Source of the DNA: Xanthomonas prunicola
GTDB lineage: Bacteria; Pseudomonadota; Gammaproteobacteria; Xanthomonadales; Xanthomonadaceae
Length of the DNA stretch: 64,000 bases
Assembly: GCF_002846205.1 (NCBI RefSeq)
Contig: NZ_PHKV01000001.1
Location: 868,001-932,000 of the forward strand
Reading direction: 5' to 3'
Shown here: positions 56,149-64,000 of the stretch, in pieces
Layout of the letters: each line of letters opens with the position of its first letter
Position numbering within the stretch: the first letter of the stretch is position 1
Position numbers and translations under genes: made by a program
The notes under the pieces: generated by a model
What the model was told of the DNA's origin: nothing
Seen by the model: the letters and a program-made list of their open reading frames with translations, nothing else
Databases searched by the model: none

Positions 56149-56293
56149 GCAATCAACCCCTGAAGACGTGTGGCGTGCTGAGTGACCGGGCGCTCCCCCG
56201 AGACCGGCTGACACCGCGGATGCGGTGTGCATTGACCATAACCAGCGCAGTTCCTCCGCAACGACGGCGCGGAGGGTGGGGTCGGTGCAGGTG

Positions 56294-56307
56294 GGTAGGT
56301 CCCTACC
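56294..56307. promoter_or_regulatory. GGTAGG-TC-CCTACC dyad upstream of the TonB receptor
   Basis: Perfect 6-base inverted repeat with a 2-base spacer, 146 bases upstream of the receptor ATG. A second CACCTACC-type half lies at 56338-56346 in inverted orientation to the first. GGGTAGG is also repeated near the other receptor (44382-44426). It is a candidate site for the MalT-like regulator; assignment is inference. Confidence 0.45.
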
Positions 56308-56429
56308 GAATTCAAAACTCTGAATAGGTATTTCTGCCACCTACCTGTGCGGTGTTCGCAGTGCAGGTCGCGTGCTTGCCATGTCGCGCCGATTCGACAA
56401 CGCTGCAGCGTCACCACACGAACACGCAT

Positions 56430-57047
56430 ATGTCGCCTAAACCTCCGTCGCTGCTGTTGCTCGATTTCGACGGCGTGCTCGCGCACTATGCGCGGCCACG
56501 GCGCATGGCCGCCCTTGCGGCGGCGGCGGGCTGCTCACCGCAGCGCGTGCATGAGGTGTTGTTCGCGCAGGGTCTGGAGCGGGCCTACGATGCCGGTGAG
56601 ATCGACACGCAAGCGTATCTGGCGCAGTTGAGCGAAGCGCTGGGGCACCCGATCGACCGCGCCACCTGGATCGCGGCACGCGTTGGCGCCTGCCGCGCCG
56701 ACCCGTCGGTGGTGGCGCAGGTGCTGGCGGTCTCGGCGACCACGGCTGTGGCGGTGCTCACCAACAACGGCCCGCTGATGATGGACGCGATCGAGCGGAT
56801 CGTGCCGTCGTTGTTTCCGTTGTTGCAGGACCGCGTGCTCTGCAGCGGCGCACTCGGCGGCCGCAAACCCGATGTGCAGGTGTATGAGCACGCGCTTGCG
56901 CAACTCGGGCAACGCGCCGAGCACACGCTGTTTGTCGACGACCTGTTCGTCAACGTGCGCAGCGCGCGCGCGGCCGGTCTGCACGCCGACACCGTGCGCG
57001 ATGCACGTGCACTGCGGCGGGTGCTGAAGCGCTACGGACTTGCATGA
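56430..57047 (+). CDS. HAD-superfamily hydrolase (IA-like)
   Basis: 205 residues: nucleophile motif LLDFDGVLAHYA, motif II VAVLTNNGPL, lysine in ALGGRKPDVQVYEHALAQLG and motif IV TLFVDDLFVNVRSARAAG. No substrate can be assigned; the cap is small and helical. The gene is divergent from the TonB receptor and convergent with argD. Confidence 0.85.
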   Translation: MSPKPPSLLLLDFDGVLAHYARPRRMAALAAAAGCSPQRVHEVLFAQGLERAYDAGEIDTQAYLAQLSEALGHPIDRATWIAARVGACRADPSVVAQVLAVSATTAVAVLTNNGPLMMDAIERIVPSLFPLLQDRVLCSGALGGRKPDVQVYEHALAQLGQRAEHTLFVDDLFVNVRSARAAGLHADTVRDARALRRVLKRYGLA

Positions 57048-57054
57048 AACAAGT

Positions 57055-57078
57055 CCCTCTCCCGGCGGGGCGAGAGGG
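57055..57078. terminator. Convergent-gene hairpin between the HAD gene and argD
   Basis: CCCTCTC (57055-57061) pairs with GAGAGGG (57072-57078) over a 10-base GC-rich loop, eight bases after the HAD stop. A second, bulged stem GGGCACG.../...CGTGCCC follows to about 57113. There is no T-run, so it may stop transcription only with Rho or act as mRNA 3' protection. It resembles common intergenic CCCTCTCCCGGCGGG-type repeats. Confidence 0.45.
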
Positions 57079-57296
57079 CACGGCATGCACGCCGTCGGCG
57101 TGCGTGCCCTGGAGCGCCCGCGTCGCAGACGTGGAACGGGGCTGTGGGTGAGCGTACTGCGGCAGACAGCCATCCCAGGCAGTCAAAAGACCGCGCGCAC
57201 TGCGGCAATGCGCGCCACATGCCACACGCCACGCATCCTGCAACACCCTCCAGCCGGCTCAGCGCCGGCGAAAAAGTGCGCAAGCACCTCCGGACA

Positions 57297-58523
57297 TCAC
57301 GGCTGCGCGATGTACTCGGCAATCGCCAAACGCAACCGCGCCAGACCATCAGCCAGTTCGGCATCGGTCAGATTGAGTGCCGGCACAAAGCGCAGCACAT
57401 CCGGTCCGGCCTGCAGCAGCAGCAAGCCATGCTTGGCCGCCAGATCGAGGATCGCACCCGCCTGCCCGGCATGTGCCGGCGCGAGCACCGCGCCCAGCAT
57501 CAGGCCACGCCCACGAATCTGTGCAAACAGGCCGAACTCGGCATTGAGCGCTTCCAGGCCAGCGCGCAACGCCGCCGACTGCCGCTGCACGTTGTCGGCT
57601 ATCTGCGGCGAGGCCAGCTTGCGCAGCGCCACGCGCGCCACTGCTGCGGCCAATGGATTGCCGCCGAAGGTGGTGCCGTGCGCGCCGAACTGCATGGTTT
57701 CGGCCACCTTGGGGCCGGCCAGCATCGCGCCGATCGGGAAACCGCCACCCAGTGCCTTGGCCAGGGTCACGATGTCCGGCGTCACCTGCTCCTGCCAGTG
57801 CGCGAACAGCGTGCCGGTGCGGCCCATGCCACATTGAATTTCGTCCAGTACCAGCAGCGCATCGTGCTGATCGCAGAGCGCGCGCGCACGGCTCAGGAAG
57901 CCCGGCGCGGCCGGCATCACACCGCCCTCGCCCTGGATCGGCTCCACCATCACTGCGGCCACATCGCCGCTGGCCATCGCCGCTTCCAGCGCCGCGACGT
58001 CGTTGAAATCCACGTAGCGAAATCCGCCCGGCAGCGGCTCATAGCCTTCCTGATACTTGGGCTGCGCGGTCGCAGTCACCGACGCCAGCGTGCGGCCATG
58101 AAAACTGCCGCGAAACGTGACAATGACGCGCTTGTCGGCCGGCCGACCCTGGCTGCTGGCCCACTTGCGCACCAGCTTGATCGCCGCCTCATTGGCCTCG
58201 GTGCCGGAATTGCACAGGAACACCTTGTGCGCGAAACGCGAGGCAGTCACCAGTTCTTCGGCCAGTTTCAGCGGCGGTGCGCTGAAAAACACGTTACTGG
58301 TATGCCACAGCTTGCCGGCCTGCTCGGTGAGCGCAGCCATCAAATCGGGATCGTTATGGCCGAGCCCGCTGACCGCGATGCCCGACGATAGATCCAGATA
58401 CTCACGCCCCTGGTCGTCCCATACGCGGCTGCCCTGGCCACGCTCCAACACGACCTGGCGCGGGCGATACACCGGCAGGTAGTAGTGCGCGAGGGACAGG
58501 GGCGAATCGGCAGCGGTGCTCAT
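57297..58523 (-). CDS. argD: Acetylornithine/succinylornithine-type class III aminotransferase
   Basis: 408-residue PLP aminotransferase: LDLSSGIAVSGLGHNDPDL, FLCNSGTEANEAAIKLVRKW, SFHGRTLASVTATAQPKYQ, LVLDEIQCGMGRTG and the Schiff-base lysine in LAKALGGGFPIGAML. The spacing and length match ArgD, which acts in arginine synthesis (and often lysine). It is divergent from the broken ion channel gene with 72 bases between starts. Confidence 0.9.
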   Translation of the reverse strand: MSTAADSPLSLAHYYLPVYRPRQVVLERGQGSRVWDDQGREYLDLSSGIAVSGLGHNDPDLMAALTEQAGKLWHTSNVFFSAPPLKLAEELVTASRFAHKVFLCNSGTEANEAAIKLVRKWASSQGRPADKRVIVTFRGSFHGRTLASVTATAQPKYQEGYEPLPGGFRYVDFNDVAALEAAMASGDVAAVMVEPIQGEGGVMPAAPGFLSRARALCDQHDALLVLDEIQCGMGRTGTLFAHWQEQVTPDIVTLAKALGGGFPIGAMLAGPKVAETMQFGAHGTTFGGNPLAAAVARVALRKLASPQIADNVQRQSAALRAGLEALNAEFGLFAQIRGRGLMLGAVLAPAHAGQAGAILDLAAKHGLLLLQAGPDVLRFVPALNLTDAELADGLARLRLAIAEYIAQP

Positions 58524-58595
58524 GAGGATCGGTCGCAGAAGCGGAGGGAGAACCGGCATTCTCGCGCATTCGCCGGCCTGCGGCACAATGCGCGC

Positions 58596-59466
58596 ATGCG
58601 CCCTTTCTCAGATCCGCAACGCACTCCCGCCACCGACGATGGCTGGCGCCGGCAGTGGTTCGACACCATCTATCGCCACGACACCCGTCCCTCGCGCACT
58701 ACGACCTGATGCTGGTGGTCGCGATCCTGGCGAGCGTGGTGGTGATCATGATCGACAGCGTACCGCGCATTCATTCGCATGCCGCGGACTGGCTGGTGCC
58801 GCTGGAATGGGCGTTCACGGTGATCTTCACCATCGAGTACGCGCTGCGTCTGGCGGTGGTGCGGCGCCGCTGCAGTACGCGCTCAGTGTATGGGGCGTGA
58901 TCGATCTGCTGTCGATCCTGCCCAGCTATCTCTCCTTCTTCGTGCCCGGCGCGCAGACGCTGCTGGTGGCGCGCGTGCTGCGCATCCTGCGGCTGTTCCG
59001 CATCCTCGAACTCACCCGCTACATCGAAGAGAGCGGACAACTGCTGGACGCGCTCTGGCGTAGCCGGCGCAAAGTGCTGGTGTGTCTGTTCACGGTCCTC
59101 ACCAGCACCGTGATCGCCGGCGCCACGATGTACATCATCGAAGGCCCGCAGCACGGCTTCACCAGCATCCCGACCAGCATGTACTGGGCCATCGTCACCA
59201 TGGCCACGGTGGGCTTGGGCGATGTGGTGCCGCAGACCACGCTGGGCCGCTTCGTCACCTCGGCCTTGATTCTGATCGGCTACAGCATCATCGCTGTGCC
59301 CACCGGCATCTACACAGCAGAGCTGGCCAGCTCTTTGCGCGAGGGCGGCCACAGCGGCAAACGCGATATACGCAACTGCGTCCGCTGCGGGCTGGAGGGC
59401 CACGCAGCCGACGCACGCTATTGCCGGCAATGCGCCGAGCCGCTGCAGGAGGTGTCCAATGGCTGA
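58596..59466 (+). pseudogene. Voltage-gated potassium channel (ion transporter), two frameshifts
   Basis: The parts lie in three reading frames. Frame one starts MRPFSDPQRTPATDDGW and runs to about 58699; frame two continues YDLMLVVAILASVVVIMIDSV and EWAFTVIFTIEYALRLAVVRR to about 58868; frame three continues PLQYALSVWGVIDLLSILP to the stop. One missing base near 58699 and one near 58868 would restore a protein of about 290 residues. The last frame keeps S4 arginines (VARVLRILRLFRILEL), the pore TMATVGLGD and a C-terminal zinc ribbon (CVRCG ... CRQC). As given, it cannot make a full channel. Sequencing error is an alternative. Confidence 0.8.
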
Positions 59467-59759
59467 TGCGGAGCTGCGGACTTCGAGGAGGTAAAGATGA
59501 CGTCCCAGTTGCCAGGCGGCCATGGCCCTTGCGCGAGGCGGCATGTAGCAGAGCTGCTGCCGGCACCGACTGCGCGCCCCTGCACACCTTCGCGTGGCGC
59601 GCGAAAGCGATCGCAGAGCAGATGGTCTGTGATTCGGCTGCGGGGCGCTGACAGGCGTGTCGATGGTCGATGCGCGGCCATCGTTCGCAGAGCGACGGCG
59701 TCAGCGACGTCATCAGCAGTTCAACTGTATTCGCACACCGCAACGATGCGTACAAGGCA

Positions 59760-60701
59760 TCAATGCGACATGCGGTTGCTCATGTCGATCAGGTCGTTGT
59801 AGCTGGCAAGCACTGCCTGACGGGTTCCACCCGGCGGCATCGAGCCGCTTTCCAGCAACATCTGCTCGCCCTTGCTCAGCGGGGTCTTGCTGCGAATGCG
59901 TTCGACAAGACGTCCCGCGTCACGCGCAAGCTTGTCTGCAGCACGTTCCATGTGGCCCCACATTGCATCGCCCTGGCCGGCCTTGGCTTTCTGCGCGTCT
60001 TCCAGAATGCGCTGGTAGTTGGCCAATTGCGCTTGCGCTGCGGCAATATCCGGCGTATCGCTGTCGAGCACCTTCACCAGCTGCTTGCCCTCGCCGATGA
60101 TCTTCAGGTGATACCACGCTGCGCTGCGACCCTCTGCTTTTTCGATCGCATCGATCTGCGCCTGGCGACGCGTGTCTTCGTTGTGTTCCAACGCCGCGTT
60201 CATCGCTTCGCCGGCCTCGAAGAAAGCGGCATAAGCTTGCATCAGTGGTGCGTGCAGTGCGCGCATGCCCTTGGCGTCGTCGCGCAGATAATCCTCGCGG
60301 CTGTAGTAGCGCACCGCCTCCTCGATACGCTCATTGAGCGTGGTGAAGCGGTCCTGATACGTCTTGGCGACCGAGTCGAGCTCGGCGTTGACCGGTTGCT
60401 GCGCCAACGCGGCGGTCATCGGCGCACCGCATGCCTCGACCCGATGCGACAGCACCGTGCCCGGCGCACGAATCCCGCGTTCCTTGCCGGTGGGTCCGGC
60501 CTGAGGGTCCTGCATCCAGCCGATATAGGTCTGGTAACTCTCCTGTATCGGCTGTTCGACACCATTGAAACAGGCGATGTAGGCATTGATCTTGTCGGCG
60601 CTTTCCATTGCGGCGGCAGGCGCGTGTTTCTGGCAGCCGGCAAGCAGTGCGGCAAGCGCGATTGCCGCAGTCAGCGGCGCATAACGAAGGCGATGAGTCA
60701 T
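59760..60701 (-). CDS. DUF3829 (YiiG-like) lipoprotein
   Basis: 313-residue lipoprotein: signal peptide with lipobox LAALLAGC (C23), then a helix-rich domain with INAYIACFNGVEQPIQESYQTY, AYAAFFEAGEAMNAALEHNEDTRRQ and ASYNDLIDMSNR at the C-terminus. DUF3829 proteins have unknown function. GGAAAG four bases ahead of 60701 supports this start over upstream in-frame ATGs at 60713 and 60761. The 293 bases to the ion channel (59467-59759) contain nothing recognised. Confidence 0.85.
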   Translation of the reverse strand: MTHRLRYAPLTAAIALAALLAGCQKHAPAAAMESADKINAYIACFNGVEQPIQESYQTYIGWMQDPQAGPTGKERGIRAPGTVLSHRVEACGAPMTAALAQQPVNAELDSVAKTYQDRFTTLNERIEEAVRYYSREDYLRDDAKGMRALHAPLMQAYAAFFEAGEAMNAALEHNEDTRRQAQIDAIEKAEGRSAAWYHLKIIGEGKQLVKVLDSDTPDIAAAQAQLANYQRILEDAQKAKAGQGDAMWGHMERAADKLARDAGRLVERIRSKTPLSKGEQMLLESGSMPPGGTRQAVLASYNDLIDMSNRMSH

Positions 60702-61089
60702 GTGGCTTTCCATGGAGAATGTCTGGGGCATGGCCTGCGAATTCACCGCAGACGCGACCATCGAGGGTGCGAACAGAGGCTCACCCTTGCGTATCGGGTG
60801 TCGTTGTCGTCCTGGCGCGTGTCATCGCGGGCCAGCGTGCGGCTGATTAGCCGCAAGACGTTGAGAGTCACGTCGAAACTTCCTTGTTGGAACCGTTTTC
60901 AGCGCGCACGGTAGCAGACAGGGCTGTGAACTCTTCGTGCGTGCCACAGCGTGCCTGCGACGACGACTTGCAGCGACGTCGTGCGCAAAGCCACATGCGG
61001 CACCCATGCTGGCCGCCATGCACCGCGGTGCATGCATCCGCGCGGACAGCACCTGCGCTGCAAGCATCCAGCCGCCAGCTTGTTTGTCG
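60702..61089. other. 388-base gap with a 16-base perfect palindrome
   Basis: Between the DUF3829 gene and the SDR gene (both minus). At 61018-61033 lies the perfect palindrome ATGCACCGCGGTGCAT. No ORF with gene-like properties is seen. The DUF3829 promoter should lie near 60720-60900. Confidence 0.6.
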
Positions 61090-61905
61090 TCAGTCCAGAA
61101 ACAGATCCGGCAACAACGCACGCGACGGATCCACTGCATAACCGCTCAGGTCGGTGATGCCGGCCTGGGCGAGCACCTCGTCGTCGATCAGGAATTGTCC
61201 GTGAAATCCGGCCGCTGGACGCGTTAGCACCGCATGCGCGGCGTCGGCCATGATGTCCGGCCGGCGGCAGGACGCTGCGTCCACGCCAGGCAGCATGTTG
61301 ATCGCATCGGTGGCGATCACGGTGCGCGGCCACAACGCATTGATGGCCACGCCTTGCGGACCGAATTCTGCTGCCAGCCCCAGCGTGACCAGGCTCATGC
61401 CCATCTTGGCGAGCGTGTAGCCGGTGTGCGCGCCCCACCATGCCGGGTTCAACGACGGCGGCGGCGCCAGACTGAGGATATGCGGATTAGCCGCCTGCAG
61501 CAGATGTGGCAGACACGCCTGCGCGCACAGAAAACTGCCGCGCGCGTTGACCTGCTGCATCAGATCGAAGCGCTTCATCGGCGTGTCCAGCGCACCGCGC
61601 AACCAGATCGCACTGGCGTTGTTGACCAGGATATCGATCCCGCCGAATGCATCGACCGTCGCCGCCACCGCCGCGCGCACCTGATCTTCTTCGCGGATAT
61701 CGCACTTGAGTGCCAGCGCCTGCCCACCGGCCGCAACCACCGCCGCAGCCGCGCTATGGATGGTGCCTGGCAATTTGGGATTGGCCACCGCCGACTTGGC
61801 CGCAATGGCCACATTCGCCCCATCGCGCGCCGCCCGCAAGGCAATCGCCAAGCCAATCCCGCGCGAGGCACCGGTGATGAACAAGGTTTTGCCGGATAGG
61901 GTCAT
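61090..61905 (-). CDS. Short-chain dehydrogenase (HSDL2-like)
   Basis: 271-residue SDR: TGASRGIGLAIALRAARDGANVAIAAKS near the N-terminus, NNASAIWL, serine in ILSLAPPPSLNP and YTLAK for the catalytic Y/K pair; the tail ALWPRTVIATDAINMLPGVD matches the HSDL2 branch (the sterol-carrier domain of eukaryotic HSDL2 is absent). Substrate unknown; relatives act on hydroxyacyl or terpenoid substrates. The start MTLSGK at 61905 directly abuts a heptamer repeat and has no Shine-Dalgarno. Confidence 0.88.
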   Translation of the reverse strand: MTLSGKTLFITGASRGIGLAIALRAARDGANVAIAAKSAVANPKLPGTIHSAAAAVVAAGGQALALKCDIREEDQVRAAVAATVDAFGGIDILVNNASAIWLRGALDTPMKRFDLMQQVNARGSFLCAQACLPHLLQAANPHILSLAPPPSLNPAWWGAHTGYTLAKMGMSLVTLGLAAEFGPQGVAINALWPRTVIATDAINMLPGVDAASCRRPDIMADAAHAVLTRPAAGFHGQFLIDDEVLAQAGITDLSGYAVDPSRALLPDLFLD

Positions 61906-61948
61906 GGGAATGGGGAATGGGGAATGGGGAATGGGGAATGGGGAATGG
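61906..61948. repeat. Tandem GGGGAAT heptamer array at an SDR start codon
   Basis: One partial plus five perfect 7-base units of GGGGAAT (plus-strand orientation) run from the base next to the SDR ATG. The complementary arrangement (GATTCCCCACTCCCGATTCCC) lies at 62014-62040, so the gap to the kinase is one inverted element of the same type as at 22854. Unit length is not a multiple of three; copy-number change would shift any upstream start. Confidence 0.85.
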
Positions 61949-62047
61949 CAAAAGCTTATCGCCTTGAACGTTCCGCAACCGACGAACAAACAGCTTTCGC
62001 GATGCGCTCTTCCGATTCCCCACTCCCGATTCCCGATTCCCGGCCCC

Positions 62048-62707
62048 TCAGGGCTTCGGTCCCTGCCCTTCGTTGTCTTCCCAGTGCAGCACGCGGCGGG
62101 TCACGAAGCGGTAGACCGGTTTGCCGGTGGCGAACCATAGCTCGCGTACCCAGGAGGTGCGTTTGAGCACGCGGCGTTCCACCGGGGTGAGTGCGGCCGG
62201 GCAGTACATGCGCTTGTGCTTGAGCAGGTGCCGCAGATCTTCGCGGGCAAGCAGACGCATCCAGCGCGCGCGTGGGTGACCACGCACGGCCAGCTGGAAG
62301 TCGATCACTGCCGGGCTGCCGTCGTCCTGTACCAGCCAGTTGGCTTCCTTGGCCAGATCGTTGTGCGCCACGCCGCGACGATGCAGTTGCTGCAACAGCC
62401 GGCGTGCCTGCCTGAAATACGCCAGGTCGCCGCGCGGCGGGCGCTGGTACATCGCAGCGCCGGCTAGATAACTGCGGTCCAGATGGCGCCCGTCCCACTG
62501 CAGCAAACGTGGGGTGTGCGGCAGGCCATCCAGCTGCCGCAGCGCCAGCGCTTCGCGACGTGCCAGCCACCAGGCCACGCCGCGCAACAGCCACGGCGCC
62601 ACGCTCAGGTCGCGCCGCACGAACACGTGCTCGCCATCGCGGATCAACAAAATGCGTCCGAACGTATCGGACTTCAGCGGCAGATTGCCGGTGGGCTCGT
62701 GACTCAT
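62048..62707 (-). CDS. Small protein-kinase-fold phosphotransferase
   Basis: 219-residue protein with lipopolysaccharide-kinase or RIO-like features: FVRRDL in the N-lobe, a catalytic-loop-like HNDLAKEANWLV (HxDL...N), and a metal-binding VIDFQLAV corresponding to DFG. Xanthomonad relatives are usually annotated serine/threonine kinase; Kdo/heptose kinase activity is possible. The C-terminal third is basic (R and W rich), suggesting membrane contact. Confidence 0.75.
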   Translation of the reverse strand: MSHEPTGNLPLKSDTFGRILLIRDGEHVFVRRDLSVAPWLLRGVAWWLARREALALRQLDGLPHTPRLLQWDGRHLDRSYLAGAAMYQRPPRGDLAYFRQARRLLQQLHRRGVAHNDLAKEANWLVQDDGSPAVIDFQLAVRGHPRARWMRLLAREDLRHLLKHKRMYCPAALTPVERRVLKRTSWVRELWFATGKPVYRFVTRRVLHWEDNEGQGPKP

Positions 62708-62865
62708 CCCCCATTGTAGGCGGGCGGCATCGCCCTACCGCCATTGATGTGCACGCCGATGCCATCGGCGCGCGCGGCCGCCTGGTTGCAACCGCAGGTG
62801 AAGCCAACCGCCAGATGTGAGCGTGGCGCAAGTCAGTCGTCGCCATGCCCACCTATAATTCGGGA

Positions 62866-64000
62866 ATGAACTCATGGATCGACGCCACGCTGGAGTGGAT
62901 CGGACACCACCCCACCTTGGCTGGCGTGGTGATCTTTGCCATCGCATTCTGTGATGCGGTGATCGTGCTTGGCGCCATCGTGCCCGCGCTGCCGTTGCTG
63001 TTCGCCATCGGCGTGCTGATCGGGCTCGGCCAGATCAACGGGCCGTATGCGGTGGTCTGCGCCACCCTGGGCGCGTTCGTCGGCGATGCGCTGAGTTTCT
63101 GGGTGGGCCATCGTTGGGGTCACCAGTTGCACACGTATTGGCCGTTCCGCCGCTATCCCCAGTTGCTGGAACGCGGCGAGCTGCTGTTCCGGCGCAATGC
63201 CTTCAAGAGCATCCTGATCGCGCGCTACGTCGGCGCGGTGCGGCCGTTCGTGCCGGCCATCGCCGGCATGTCGCACATGCCGTTCAAGCGCTACCTGGTC
63301 GCCAGCGGCCTGGCCTGCGTGTCGTGGGCGTTGTTGTTCCTGGTGCCGGGCTGGGTGCTGGGCACCGCCTACGATGCAGTCGCCGCGGTGGCCGGGCGGC
63401 TATTCGTGGTGGTTGCATTGCTGGCGGCCGTGATCGGGCTTGCCTGGGCGGTGGTGCTGTATTCGTACCGCTGGTCCGCCGGCCACCTGGATGCCTTGCT
63501 GGCACGCCTGCTGGAGTGGTCGCATCGGCATCCGGTATTGGGTAATTGGTCGGTCAGCGTATTCGATCCGCGCCGTCGCGAATCGGTGCCGCTGGCCATG
63601 ATGGCCTTGATGCTGTTGCTGCTCGGCTGGGGCTGGTTCGTGCTGCTGATGGTGGTGTTGGCGCATGGCGAGCCGCTGCGCGTGGACCTGGCGGTACACG
63701 ACCTGATGCTGGCGCTGCGCAACCCATTGGCCGACTACCCGATGGTCGCCCTGGCCTCGTTGGGCGACTGGCAAGTGCTGTTGCCGGCCATTGCCGCCGC
63801 GATGGGCTACCTGGCCTGGCGCCGTCGCTGGATGGCCGTGGCCCATTGGGTCATCGCGCTGGCATTCGGCCTTGCGCTGACTCAACTCCTCGGCGCCACC
63901 GTGCAGGTGGTGCGCCCGCCTGCAGCCAGTAGCGGCTTCGGGTTTCCGTCCGTGGCGGTCACCATGGCCACCATTGGCTTCGGCTTTTTCGCGCTGCTCA
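62866..64000 (+). CDS. DedA-PAP2 fusion membrane protein, C-terminus cut by window edge
   Basis: At least 378 residues. The N-terminal half is a DedA/SNARE-associated domain (ITLEWIGHH region, FCDAVIVLGAIVPALPLLFAIG, GAFVGDALSFWVGHRWG and RYVGAVRPFVPAIAGMSHMP). It is followed from about residue 230 by a PAP2 phosphatase-like membrane domain (DLAVHDLMLALRNP, then GFPSVAVTM near the edge, the likely SGHxxxxxxxxxxxH region start). Such fusions are seen in lipid-phosphate recycling. TATAAT at 62854-62859 is six bases before the ATG, compatible with a leaderless message. Confidence 0.85.
   Translation, partial: MNSWIDATLEWIGHHPTLAGVVIFAIAFCDAVIVLGAIVPALPLLFAIGVLIGLGQINGPYAVVCATLGAFVGDALSFWVGHRWGHQLHTYWPFRRYPQLLERGELLFRRNAFKSILIARYVGAVRPFVPAIAGMSHMPFKRYLVASGLACVSWALLFLVPGWVLGTAYDAVAAVAGRLFVVVALLAAVIGLAWAVVLYSYRWSAGHLDALLARLLEWSHRHPVLGNWSVSVFDPRRRESVPLAMMALMLLLLGWGWFVLLMVVLAHGEPLRVDLAVHDLMLALRNPLADYPMVALASLGDWQVLLPAIAAAMGYLAWRRRWMAVAHWVIALAFGLALTQLLGATVQVVRPPAASSGFGFPSVAVTMATIGFGFFALL

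Overview
The window looks like chromosomal DNA of a xanthomonad, genus Xanthomonas or a very close relative. Coding regions are GC-rich with strong third-position GC. There are several TonB-dependent receptors and porins, GGGAAT-type intergenic repeats, and a small protein built from the XVIPCD signal found on Xanthomonadales type IV secretion effectors. Housekeeping neighbourhoods are gammaproteobacterial: gmk-rpoZ, zapA-6S RNA-5-formyl-THF cyclo-ligase, and rph-rdgB-hemW. No tRNA, rRNA, CRISPR array or intact insertion sequence was seen.

1-8.8 kb: a one-strand catabolic block for hexarates (galactarate and glucarate, the oxidation products of pectin-derived galacturonate and of glucuronate). 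It holds an outer-membrane OprD-type porin, an MFS importer, two dehydratases (GarD, cut by the window edge, and GudD), KdgD and a 2-oxoglutarate semialdehyde dehydrogenase ending in 2-oxoglutarate. A divergent LysR regulator sits beside it, with a TTGAT-N11-ATCAA operator candidate between them. 9.0-11.2 kb: spoT. 11.4-21.3 kb: a polyol/pentitol block with a HAD phosphatase, SorC-type regulator, ABC importer with its own OprB porin, SDR dehydrogenase and pentulose kinase. It separates spoT from rpoZ, which are adjacent in E. coli.

21.6-31.3 kb: housekeeping genes rpoZ, gmk, yicC, rph, a VOC protein, rdgB, hemW, a DUF1631 gene coupled to a PilZ protein, and pepQ. 31.4 kb: the XVIPCD-only protein. 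32-40.2 kb: pepP, a YgfB-like gene, a ZapB-like gene, zapA, 6S RNA, 5-formyl-THF cyclo-ligase, an EVE-domain gene, rpiA, a DUF192 lipoprotein, a SirB1-like gene, an AT-rich secreted orphan, rubredoxin and thiE. 40.2-41.0 kb: a gene-free repeat cluster. 41-45.8 kb: an Oar-type TonB receptor and hemL.

46.3-56.1 kb: the most interesting block. A MalT-like LuxR regulator faces azurin, a Tat-exported PLP aminotransferase, an exported RidA protein, an exported cytochrome c, a Tat-exported flavin amine oxidase and a TonB receptor. I read it as a cell-envelope system that oxidises an amine or amino acid outside the cytoplasm and passes electrons to cytochrome c and perhaps azurin. 56.4-64 kb: a HAD hydrolase, argD, a voltage-gated K+ channel gene broken by two frameshifts, a DUF3829 lipoprotein, an SDR whose start abuts a heptamer tandem repeat, a small kinase-fold protein and a DedA-PAP2 fusion running off the edge.

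Start codons were chosen by reading frame, family length and visible Shine-Dalgarno sites. All functions are inferred from sequence features read by eye.
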